A DNA stretch of 64,000 nucleotides from Bilabrum cf. latius (taxonomy: Eukaryota > Bigyra: Bicosoecida > Bigyra > Bicosoecida). Positions 23,416 to 34,082 of the stretch are shown here, piece after piece. The stretch covers positions 806,001 through 870,000 of the forward strand of contig OZ237743.1 in the NCBI GenBank assembly GCA_965178125.1, in the 5' to 3' direction. The notes under the pieces are model-generated. The model had not been told where the DNA came from. It ran no database searches and worked only from the letters and a program-made list of their open reading frames with translations. A program made the position numbers and the translations under genes. Positions within the stretch are counted from its first letter, which is position 1. The number at the start of each line of letters is the position of its first letter.

Positions 23416-25031
23416 ATGAGGTTGTCCTATGCTGGCATAGTGTCGTGGTTTCCAGGCCATATGCTTAAAGCATCGCGACAGCTGGCTGCAGTGCTGCCGC
23501 AGTGCAGCGTCGTTGTTGAAATGCGTGACGCCCGCATTCCCGCCACATCTGCCAATCCGGATCTTATTCGCGCATGTGTAGAGTCCGGAACGAACATCAT
23601 AACCGTACTGAACAAGTTTGATCTAGCAGATCGTCCAGTACTGCAGGTCAGTACGCTTCGACCTGCAGTTTGTCCGCACCCCTCCGATGGCCACGAGTCT
23701 GGGATGATTGAATATTCGTGTTTGACATCTCGCAGAAATTGCTGTCAAATAATTCGTACGATCATGGTGTGTTGCTTCTGAGCAGCCACAAAGCTGCTTC
23801 TGTCCGGACGGTAAGTTCAGTTGAAGCACACCATTTGCTGCACCGTACATTTTTCAGGCAACAGCCAAAGGCATCACATTGATTTGGATCGCAGATGCGT
23901 CAGTCGGTTCTCACTTCAATATCAGGCGCACCTGGTCGCGCCCCAGCCCGAAGCTCCGAGCCTGTGCGGGCGCCCGGGGAGGCGCGAAAGAGCGAGCTAG
24001 TCGCCGTGGTGGGCATGCCAAACGTCGGAAAGTCCACTGCAATCAACGCGCTGCGCACATAGGCCCAATACGACGAACTGCAGGCAGCAAGGAGGAAGAA
24101 CAGGGGTGGTGGGCGACGAAGGAGCAAAGGGGGCAGGGGGTCTAGCACAAGCCATAGCAGTGACAATGACATGATGAGCATGCTCGCTTCGGGAGGGCTC
24201 GAATTCAGCGCCGGGGGGGCATCCAGCGGAATGGAGCGTAGGGGCAGCCGCAAGGGGGAAAAGACAGGCCCCACGCCTGGTGTCACCAGGCACCTGAAGC
24301 GCGTGCCGCTGGGGGGTGACCCCCCCGCAATGCTCCTGGACTCCCCGGGAGTGATGGTCCCCCAAGTTGGGGATGCCATGCAGGGGTGCAAGCTCGCGCT
24401 GTGCGGCCTCGTTCGGGACGCAGACGTCCCCGCAGCTGCGATGGTGGAGTCTTTGCTCTTGTCAACGTCGCCCCGGGGCCGGGCCCGTGTGCTCCGGGGC
24501 ATCATTTTGGGCGCCGGGGCGGCGGGAGAGGGCTAGACGAGCAGAAAATTCGAGGCATAGGCGGGCGAGAATTTAATTCATACTCTGGAGGGGATGGCGC
24601 AAGAGATGCGGCGGATGGGGTTGGAGGTAGAGAGTGTGCGGCTGTGTGGTGCCAGCGGGCAGGATGACACTAGGTCCGACACATCGAGTCAAATAGACCC
24701 CCCTCATGATTTTGGCGAGGGTGAGACCAGCGCGAAATCAGGGGGCAGTGTTCCACCCGAGACGGGCTTGCCCGCCACGGAGGCGCTATGCCTGGGTGCT
24801 GCGAGGCGATGGGGGATGCTGGGCTCGGGGGGCGAGGGAAGCCTGGAACAAGCAGCTGATGCGATTGTTGATCGTTTCAGGAGAGGGATGCTCGGCTGCC
24901 ACACGCTGGATTCGGCAGAAGACGTCGATAGGATGATGAGGGCTCGACGAGCGAGCACGGACGAGGAAGGGTATGAAGAGGAGCAGCGCAGTGGTGATCA
25001 TGATTAGTCTTAGGCCGAAAAAAGATTGTAA
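23416..25031 (+). CDS. circularly permuted GTPase, MTG1/YlqF family
   Basis: Ribosome-assembly GTPase of the YlqF/MTG1 family, in eukaryotes usually mitochondrial or plastidial. Exons 23416-23646 and 23895-25031 give about 455 residues. The motif order is permuted as expected: WFPGHM at the N-terminus, DARIP, NKFDL (G4), then GMPNVGKST (G1), TPGVTRHL (G2) and DSPGV (G3), followed by the C-terminal helical domain (DAIVDRFRRGMLG). TAGs at 24060, 24534, 24558, 25005 and 25011 are read through. The first follows NALRT, where human MTG1 has Gln one position away as I recall it. The stop is TAA at 25029. A low-complexity insert of about 65 residues sits between G1 and G2. The intron acceptor at 23894 was chosen because it restores the frame into G1. 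No targeting peptide is obvious. Confidence 0.82.
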
Positions 25032-25228
25032 TACATTAGTTCGCTTAGATGCCACTAGGAACTTGCCAAGGCCGAGCCTCCTGAGGTGCGCGCGCTTGCT
25101 CGGGCGGCCCCGGGCTGTGGTGGCTCAGAATCTGTGACGATACTCTCAACGTCTGAGTTTCATTCATCTGCTCGGTTGCCTGCGCTGGACAGGTGGCAGC
25201 CGTCTGAATTGTTCAGCACCAAAACATT

Positions 25229-27949
25229 ATGTCTCTACTATTTCAAGTTGCGGCAAGCAGCATCGTAGCTTGCGCTGCCCTGGGCTGTTCGACGCAGCAA
25301 GATTACAGCACCAAATCGCCGGCTCGACTGGGGCGTTTCGATAGCTCCGGCGCACGTGGAGTGAGCTACAATGTGTTAAATGAGCTGAAGGGCGTGCTGG
25401 TGCGGGAGATATCCAGGCTGCACTTGAACGCGACGTTTTCTGTGCAACTGCAACTCGACTGCGGCAAGGATATCGGTTCATGCCAACGCCTGGTGCCCGA
25501 GCACTAGGGATAGCTTTGGTATGTAAATGCATCCTTTGCTAACCCGCACAATATCGGCGTGTCTCTCGCGGCCTATGGAAAGCTTGGTCTCGGGTACGGT
25601 ATCCACGCAGTCGCGCGATGGATCCGTTCTACTTTTGGCGATATACTTGGTACTCGAATCATTCAAAGCAGATCCACGCATGCAGGTCCAACATATCCGC
25701 TGCATTCTTTGGGTCAATCGTTTTTGCAAGCAAAGCCGTGGTTGCAGGCGTTCGCGGCTGTACACAGCTCCGTTGATCTAAACGGCTTGCCGCCGGCGTT
25801 CCTGGCAGGAGTCGCACGCAACGCCAATGATGAAAATGGGTCCTTGGTCCTGGTAGGTCCCCCACCAAGAGCCCTTCAGCAGGCGCGGGCGATGAGCGAA
25901 GAGGGGCAGCTGCTTGACTTTCCCGATCCCGGCTACTACACGACCACGCCGCCATTTCTGGACGAGAAGGGCATTCGGCAAGAGTGCCAGCTGCTATCCC
26001 AGGAATACGGCCCCAAGGCGCACGAACTCATGATGAACCAAGTGGTTATTCTCCATCACGACGTGGAAGACTACATCGACTACGACCTGCTCGATACAAG
26101 TGCCCCCGTGTGGCCCGAGGGAAGCGAGCACAGGTCCAGATCCAAAGCACTCGCTTCTCTCATGCAGGAGTGCTTCTCGAAGCTGCAACAGGACTATGGC
26201 CTTAAGGTCATGATACAGCCGTATGAATTCGCCTTCCCACCGCAGCTGTGCGCGGCCGATCTTTCTGAGCACGTGCTGAAGCCCAGAGCACGGTGGGAGG
26301 GGGAGAACGCGACAAACCAGCATGCGATGCCCGCACCAGAGGCTTCCATGCGCAGCACCAATGGCAGCCTCCAGCTGCCTCTCAATTGCAGCAACGGCTC
26401 GCCCTAGCTGCAGACCATCCTCCATGCCAGGTACAGGGAGCTCTTCCAGCGGGTGCCCGGCATCGACGGCATCGTCGCTACGGTCACCGACTCCTGGCAG
26501 CCGAGAGCGAACTACTCCTTCCGGGTTCTGTGGCACGACGCCGCAACCCTCGCGTGGGAGGGCACCGCGCTGCACAACGCGATCACATCGCAGGGCAAGG
26601 AGTTCATCCTGAGGCTGTGGTCACTGGGCGAGTCGCTCGACCTCGACGAGCTCCTGGCAGGCACTCCCACTGACCTTCGGCTCTCGATCAAGGTCACGAG
26701 GGGGGACTACCTTTTGCCCGAGCCGATCAACCCAGTGCTGACAAACAGCACGCTACTAAAGAGCAGACGATTCGAGGTGCTTGTGGACGCCTTCCGCGAG
26801 TACGATGGCTGGGGCGCTGCGGCTTGCTATATGCAGCAGTGGGAAGAAAGGCTGCGGGAGGGCTTCCGCAACGGTCTGGTTGACCTGAACGTGTGGGGCG
26901 CCTGGAGTCCTGCATGCACCTGGCCGAACACTAACGGGAATGCAGAGCTCCTCAACGTAACATCGGCTTCCCAAGTTGTTCCCTGGCGCGGCCGGTGGAA
27001 CCAGCTCAGGGTGCTTGGGAACACCGTTCCTGCCTCCCAGGACGCAGTGCCCGTGCCGAGCGTGTCTGGCCTGCTCAATACCATGCTCGCCATGCAGCTG
27101 GCAGTGGATCCCGAGAATACCACTGCCGAGGGCGTGGCTCAAGATGCGTGCAGCGACCAACTCGGTGCTGGTTCTCTCGACTCGCCTGCGGTCGAGGCGT
27201 GCGTGAACGCCTTGATGGCATCGCAGGATGCGTGGCTTCCCCTTCGTCAGTTCGGCGGCGAGTTCGGCACGACGTGGACGGTCCTACTGAATGCGGACTG
27301 GGACAACTGGCTCGGTGCCGCGAAGGACACCTCCGGCAAGGCCTTGGACCAGGCAGCCATGCCGGCAATGCGCCTAGCGCTTGACGCCACCACGAACGCG
27401 ACTGCAGTCCTCCGAGCCCTGCCCGGCTCCAACTTCGCCGAGGGCCTGTCTCTCTCCATGAACAGGACACAAGCAGTCGTCGGTTCCTTCGTGTGTATCT
27501 ACGAGGCGGCATGGTACGCGACGTCCATCGCTACTGGGAGGCAAGCGGATAGGGCGACAGTGTGCAGCCAGTGGTAGTGGCCCTGGCCCGTGCACCAGCT
27601 AGACGGCTCTGCTGCAGCCAGAAATATCACGACTTCTACTAAAGGTTCGTCGCATAGTCCCATCCGCGATAGCGGTGGCGCCCCTGTCGGCTCTGTCCCT
27701 GCTGCGTGCGAATGGCTCGCGTCAGCTCTCGAAACGCTCCAGGAGGTGTACCTGGCCTGGGGCATGCACGACACGGTGTTGGGCCAGTTCTTCCAGATTC
27801 ATGTACCTGACACGAACTTAAACCAGAGGCCTAGTTTCTGGCGCGATGCGGGGCTTGGGCCCGCGTACCCACGATCGCACAAGCAGTGGGCTGCCTTCTT
27901 CGCGAGCCAGACTGCGTCTTAGTGCAAGTGGGGCCATTTCCAGCAGTGA
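25229..27949 (+). CDS. large secreted glycoside-hydrolase-like protein (GH67-like centre)
   Basis: About 906 residues in one exon, ATG 25229 to TGA 27947, through TAGs at 25505, 25511, 26405, 27575 and 27920. A signal peptide is present (MSLLFQVAASSIVACAALGC). An alpha/beta N-terminal part is followed by a likely TIM-barrel region containing YRELFQRVPGIDGIVATVTD, EFILRLWSLGESLDLDELL and RRFEVLVDAFREYDGWGAA. This pattern recalls alpha-glucuronidase-type (GH67-related) enzymes. Many Asn-X-Ser/Thr sequons fit secretion. I cannot place the catalytic acids with certainty, so the family is tentative. It may join GH28, GH27 and the beta-helix protein in polysaccharide breakdown. Confidence 0.55.
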
Positions 27950-28040
27950 GAAGCCGAAGCCGAGACGGCGGAGCTCCCTTTTGTCCTTCAGGCGAGGCTA
28001 TTCGATTAGCCTGCCTTCATTTCGGGTCCGTGGATGCAGG

Positions 28041-28981
28041 TCAAGCTGGCTTGCCGGCGGTTGCACTCTCACGGCCTGCACTGGCACTCTCGCGGACTGC
28101 ACTGGCACTCTCGCGACCTGCACTGGCACTCTCACGGCCTGCACTGGCACTCTCGCGGACTGCACTGGCACTCTCGCGGACTGCACTGGCACTGGCACCG
28201 TGACTGCTGGCAGGCGCTGCTGCGGCGCTGGGCTGCATGGAGGCATGCATGGCCTCACTCGCCTCTTGGATTGATTTCTCCACAGATGATTGCAAGTCCT
28301 CCATGCTCAGCAGTGCAGACGCTCCCCCGTATTCGCCAGCGGCTTTCAAGTTGCTCTCATCAGAATCGCCAGAATCGAGTGCCTCTGCAGCTCTAGCAGC
28401 AATGCGCGCCTCTCCAGCACAGCTGGCCCGAATTCTAGAATAGCGTTCCAGAATCTGTGACGCACAAATAATATACAATGGTGTTGTTTAGAAGCAGTAG
28501 ACTGCAATTGATGACGCAAAAAACTGTGCACACCGTGACGTGAACTCACCTGCTGCGTTTGCTCCTCAATCGTGCCCGCCGCTCGTCTCGCTAGCAGCTC
28601 AATTTCATCGGCTGCACTTCTAGCCCGAGCAAAACGTTCAAAAGCTTCATCTGAGGCTGCCGAAATGCTGCCTTGGATTCGCTCGATCGGGCCAATGACC
28701 ACATCGCTAACTGCGATTCCGAGCCCGCCGATATTGTGGTCAATATTCTGCTGCACAGCTCCTGCTAGGCTATTCTTTGCAACTTTGCTCGCTGATTGTG
28801 CCTGTATGAGCCTACTACCATCTACTAGTTCACCAGACGGCTGGCCAGCGGCAGATTCTCTTCGGATTCCTTCTCGAAGTCCCTCCCTATCTGCGAAGTG
28901 AGCTCTCAGTTCTCTAGCTTTTCCTTCGATGTCTTCGACCTGCTTGCATAAAGCATCAAGTTTATTGGCTGTATCATCCAT
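28041..28981 (-). CDS. small coiled-coil protein with tandem repeat tail
   Basis: About 281 residues. Exons (minus) 28981-28550 and 28454-28041, GT-AG, phase 0, joining EQTQQ to ILERYSRIRAS. The protein is mostly helical and charged (NKLDALCKQVEDIEGKAREL; FERFARARSAADEIELLARR), so a coiled coil is likely. The C-terminus is a seven-residue repeat (RESASA with V or G) encoded by the 21-bp tandem repeat. There is no in-frame TAG and the stop is TGA at 28041. I recognise no family. Confidence 0.65.
28060..28199. repeat. 21-bp tandem repeat inside a coding region
   Basis: The unit CTGCACTGGCACTCTCGCGG recurs at 21-base spacing with starts at 28076, 28097, 28118, 28139, 28160 and 28181, plus degenerate flanking copies. 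The period is a multiple of three and keeps the coiled-coil gene in frame (seven residues per unit). Confidence 0.9.
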
Positions 28982-29140
28982 GTTCGCCTTTCAGAGGCCC
29001 AGTATTGTTTGTGACCTGGGTTGCGAGCCGTTGCAAGCAAACCGGAATATTATAGCAGGGAGCTGGGCATAGTGGCAGCTTCGAGCTAAATACAGACCAA
29101 GCATCAATAAAGCAATAGTCCCATATCCCTTTAAGCACCC

Positions 29141-32100
29141 TCACAGCCCCCGGACGAGCGCTTCAAGGTCGGCCCTTCCGACAGGCTTCACCAGCACGGT
29201 CTCAGTCCCAGCCTCGAGGAACACCTCAATGTCTTCGGACTCGCGGTTGCCTGTGAGGCCGACCATCCTGACGGACTGGCCAGCAGCAGCGGCCAGCTTG
29301 CGGATCTCCCGAGCCACTTCAGGCCCATTCATGCCAGGCATGTGATAGTCCAGCAGCACCAAGTCAAGCCCAGGCCCCGCCTCACCTCGTTCGCCTCCAC
29401 CAGCGGCGCTAGACCCAGAACCAGAGCCAGAACTAGAGCCAGAGCCAGGCGCAGCAGAGGCCTTCCCCCAAATCAATGACCTAGCAATCTCAATCGCCTC
29501 ACTACCGCAAGTAGCCGACGCCACCTCACTCGTCACACCACTCCTACTCAGCAGCCGCTCCAGTGTGCGCTGCACCAGTCGCCGTGAAGACGCATCGTCA
29601 TCCACGACGAGGACCCGCACTGGCACTAGCCGAGACGGTGCTGCGGAACGTTGCCCCCCTTGTTTCTGATGCCGCAACTCGCTCCCATTCCCATTCCCAC
29701 TCCCACTTCCACTCCCACTCTCCTGCAAAGATGCCTTTTCGTTGGGTGAGAGCCACGCAGCGGTGGGTGAAGCAACACTTTCACCGCCATTGTCAGCGAC
29801 TCCACCGCTAGGATCGGCTGAATGAGACTCGTCCACATGCACCGTGGCCGCCGCCCTGAAAGTGCTTTCCTTGGGCTGAGTCCGGCCTGCCGATCTAGCT
29901 GAATCATGCATCGATGCTTTCGCCTCCTCGTCCCCGTCGTGGGTGCTTGGTCCAGCCCCTGACTCCTTGCTCGAGTCAGAAGCCTGCGTGCTGCTTGCAG
30001 TTGCTCGCGATCCGCTGGGTTCCTTCTATGAGGTCCCCAGATCCATTGCATGCCCAGCTGGAACGCCGGTAATGGAACCATGCTGCTCATCGTGCACGTA
30101 TCCCACTTCCTGCAGTAGGCTGTTCACGCGTGCATCCATCTGCGCAACCCGCGGCTGCAACCCCTTTTTCGACTCGTCTACACTCAAGCTGCTCGGCCTG
30201 GCCAGGCCTTCCCTGCAGCGCACCTCAAGCCACGCGTAAAAAATGCTGCCACTGCCAAGGTAGGATGAAAAACCGACGCAGCCGCCGTGCAGCCGCAGCA
30301 CTGTTGCCGTGATGGCCAGCCCCAGCCCTGACCCCTGCCCCTCAGCGGTGAGGATGCCCGAGTGCAGCGTCTCGAAGGGGGTGAACACTTTGCCCCAGTC
30401 CTTGCGCCGAATGCCAGGACCCTGATCGTACACCCACAGACATACTTGCGTCTTGCTCACGCTCCGGCTGCTGCTGTTCATCGGGTGTACCGAAGCGCTC
30501 GTTGAACGACTTGCCACGGATCCAGCGTCATTCACGTCCATCTTCTGCAGCAGCCGCTGGTGATTCTTGAAGGTGTCGGGTGCGGCAAACGCCTCAGACA
30601 CAGCAGCGGTACTCTGCCGACTCGCTGTCCCTGCAGCTGTTTCGTTCCTGCGGGAATCGTGCACGACCACGAACGGCAGCGCTGTCGCATCGATCACGCT
30701 GTCCGACAGCCGTCTGACCTGGAGACGAGCGGGGGCAACGGCGCTGCGCTTGACGTGCTTGCTAGCCACTGTCTCAGCCTCGGAACCACGATCAGTGGCA
30801 GGATCGCTGTTTGGGGCGTCTGTCTTTCCTGATCCCGAAGTGGACGCACTAAACGAGGCCTTGGAGACCGTCTCTAGGGCCCGTTGGGTCTTAGCAACGT
30901 CCGACGCGGAGCGTGGCGACCTCGAGTTGGCCTGCGCAATGCTTCTGCACCCCCTTCCTTCATGCAGCACCTTTTCCAGCGCATCGCACGTTGGTCCAGG
31001 CAAAGCAGCGCGTGCAGCTTTCCAGTCGTCTGCATCCCAAAGAAATGGGGGCCTAATTGATGTGCCCACAACAATTGAACTGCTTCGTTGTCTATTGCGG
31101 GAATCCCGCTACGGTGTGTCAGACATCCGAATCCACTTGAATGCGTTGGACGTGAAGTTGTAGAGTGCGCTGCGAAGTCGATTAAAATCGCATTTCATCT
31201 CCATCCCGCTCATGGGATGTGTGTCGCATAGCTGCACGCGGATGCCTCCGCCGCGCGCCTGCGACTGGAACGTCCTTCGAGTGTCCTCCAGCACGTTTGG
31301 CAGCAGCCTGTTCCACCGCTTGTCGATGTGGAACCGACCAGACTCGATGTGCTGCAGGTCAAGGATGTCATTCAGCGTGGTCTGCATGGACTCAGCCGCT
31401 GCCTCCAGTGCCGGCAGGGTGTCGTCAAATATTTCAGCAGAGCGCGTAAGCTTCTCAATGAAAGTCGATGCGGAGAAAGCCGCGGTTTTGATGCCATTGG
31501 CCTCGCCTTTAGGCTGGATCGAAGCTTGCCTGCGTCTGCGCAGCTGCTGCGCAGCGCCCGCTATACTTGCTGCTGCCTGCTCGCAGAAATCCAGGCCCAG
31601 TACGAGCGAGTTCAGAGGCACCCTGCACTCGTGCGACACGAATCGGATGGACGCCTGCAGTGCTGCCTTCTGCTTGCGCGTCTTTAGTACGGCCTCACGA
31701 AGCCCGTCAGATGCCGTTGCAAACGCATACATCGCGCACAAAGCAACCGTTCTTATGAATGCCATTGTGACCCTGTCTCCGAACTCATTGAATGCGAACA
31801 GCCGGATTGCTACGGCCCACTCGTCATCCACAAGCTGGTCGTTGGACAAGTCAGCCAGGCGATCCCGGCAGGGGAAGAATGCTTCGATGCCGAGCTGCCG
31901 CACATACAGGCACGAACAGATCCCATCGGCGCGATGGAAGGCAGCTTCCTGAAATGCGTCAACAATGATTGGCGCCAAGGAAATGAACAAAATGGCAAAC
32001 TTCCACCACATGCCAAGGGACCTAGCCTCGTACGACAGGGCTGCAGCACCTGACTTATCCTTGACAGCGCGGACGACGTCTGCAGATCGCCCCGTGGCCA

Positions 32101-33880
32101 CGCACAGCGCAAAGCAGTTGTCAGGACAGCAAGGCGGAGCATGGGCCTCTACCCCGATGGTGATGTGCTGGTGGCATCCTCGACCGCACGCGTGGCCGTC
32201 AAGATAGCTCGGGCGCACAGTTGCTGCTGCTACACCATCGTCACTGTTACCAACGTTTGGGGCATCTTTCGACGGGCTCATCTGCGCATACAAACCTTTC
32301 CCGTCATACGCTATCGAATCGCAGCAAACGCCACAGGGACACCCGACGGCAGAGCAGCCTTGAGAGCAGTAGCCGAGGCACTGAAAATAGCAAGAACGCG
32401 CTTCTTCAGGATGATCACCGTCTTCAGCCGCTAGACCCAACTCAGCATCGTACTGAGCCCCTGCAAAGTCCTCGGTAGCAGCCTGACCCACGACTGGAGT
32501 AACCCACAGGGCGTAGAAGCCGATCAGCACAAGCACAGTCCACAGCAATGTGAACGCAACGTAGATCAACGAGAGCTCATTTGCAGGCTTTGTGGCCATT
32601 GAATCGTCGAGCTGCCGCGTAGAGTCGGCCGCGAAGCTTTCAATGGCACTGACATTGCACGTCTAGTTCGCAGCACAGTGCAGAGCAGCCGCGTGCGCGA
32701 GACGACCCTCTGCCACAGCAGCCTACATCAAGCAACGCGAGGCAAACGGAGACGAAGTGACCGAGTTAATCACCATCCCATCGACAACTGTAGTGGCATT
32801 TCCATCATCGAGATACGCTTGCACCTGCTCTGTAGCAGCGTCGAAGTCGCCGCTGAACCCGGATCTGCCTAGCAGGAACGCAAGTCGCCGCAGCCCTAGG
32901 AAAAACTGCGGCTGGCCCTGACTGCCAACAATAGCAGGAGCAACAGTATACTCAGAAGAGCCGACGGGCTAACCCGGTGCGTCTACCCCTGTAGATGCCT
33001 CCAGTCGGCCGAGTGCATCCAGACCAGCCGCCGTGTGCTGCATCAGTCCGTAGTTGCCGATGCCCACCAGCAGGCTTCCCTGCAGAATGTACCCACCGTA
33101 GCTCACGGCAGTCAGCAGTACCATAATGAAATATCTCAAGTTCTTCGACTGAATTTCCCTGTATGGTTGCGGGGACACGCGTGCTCCCACCAGCACGAAG
33201 CCAGACGTGCCCAAGAACAGCAGCAGGGCCTGAGTCCAGGACTAGAAAGGTGATTCGATCGTATCAAAAACTAATGCGTCTCTTGCTTCGGAGTTTCGAA
33301 TGGAGCCTCCATTCGACGCCATGGATGTTAGCATCGACTGCGACAGTCCGATCACCTTGCCAGTGTTGCCCGTCTGAATCTGCAAGGTTCCCTTTCCAAA
33401 AGCACCACCACCATCGTCCGGTGGCATATAGTACATATATGAGTCAACTAATAACGTGATTGCAGCTGCAATCACGACAAGTGACCTCGCAGCATAGACG
33501 CGCTCGAAGCAAACACAGTCGCGACGACTGTACGACTGGGCACAAAAGCTCATTGTATACAAAGCCGCCACGATGGTACACACAATAGCTGCAACCACGT
33601 GGATACCGGAAATGATCCCGACGGTGTACTGCAAAGCTTCGAGCTGTGCTTGCGGTGCAACTTCACCGGTCAGCAGCGTTGCGTCAGTAGCGAAAGGCAT
33701 CTGCAGCGTAGCTTCTACCTTCTCCGCACCTCTTGTAACCGATGATGGCATAAATTCTTCTCCGATTGAGTCAATGATGAAAAAGGGAATCAGAACTATG
33801 CCCCCGAAACAAAGTGCAACGATGAAGCATGCATTGTTGATGAGCTCCCCGGGAAGCAACCAATTTCCTGATGCAGACAT
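29141..33880 (-). CDS. membrane hybrid histidine kinase 1
   Basis: One exon of about 1,579 residues, ATG 33880 to TGA 29141, through TAGs at 33242, 32969, 32723, 32663, 31109 and 30026. The N-terminus has several membrane spans and extracytoplasmic loops, including a Cys-rich one (SCYFQCLGYCSQGCSAVGC; PPCCPDNCFALC). A dimerisation/phosphoacceptor segment follows: FVSHECRVPLNS, with the phosphoacceptor His near residue 750. The N box is SALYNFTSNAFKW and the ATP lid motifs are DQGPGI and GQGSGLGLAI. A C-terminal receiver domain (VLVVDDDASSRR, LDLVLLDYHMPGMNG, VLVKPVGRADLE) has the expected Asp and Lys. The protein is a likely phosphorelay sensor whose stimulus is unknown. It is adjacent to, and in the same orientation as, a paralog. 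Confidence 0.85.
30309..30438. repeat. 130-bp identical block shared by the two histidine kinases (copy 1)
   Basis: The sequence is identical to 35053-35182 over all 130 bases, on the same strand. It encodes the ATPase segment from the WVYDQGPGI region to GLGLAIT. The flanks differ strongly at DNA level. Confidence 0.92.
31257..31405. repeat. 149-bp near-identical block (copy 1)
   Basis: Matches 35710-35858 with two mismatches by eye. It encodes the helix between the phosphoacceptor and the N box (AAESMQTTLNDILDLQHIES onward). Confidence 0.9.
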
Positions 33881-34082
33881 CTTTGCAAGTCAAGAATATA
33901 GAAACGCCAGTTTACAGCACAACGGTCGTTTTCTGATGCCGAGTGACCCAAAGAGCCAAGTATGTGATGCACGTTTTCTTTCAACATTTTCCGCAAGCCC
34001 GTGGCGGTCGCAACCATTCCGTTTCAATCAAGCGCTCGGTGGTCGCACGCGCTGGTCGCCCAGCATGGGGCGCAAACACTCA

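Noticed and set aside
28060-28199. CRISPR-like array
   Set aside because: Units are directly adjacent at 21 bases with no unique spacers, and lie in a eukaryotic coding frame.
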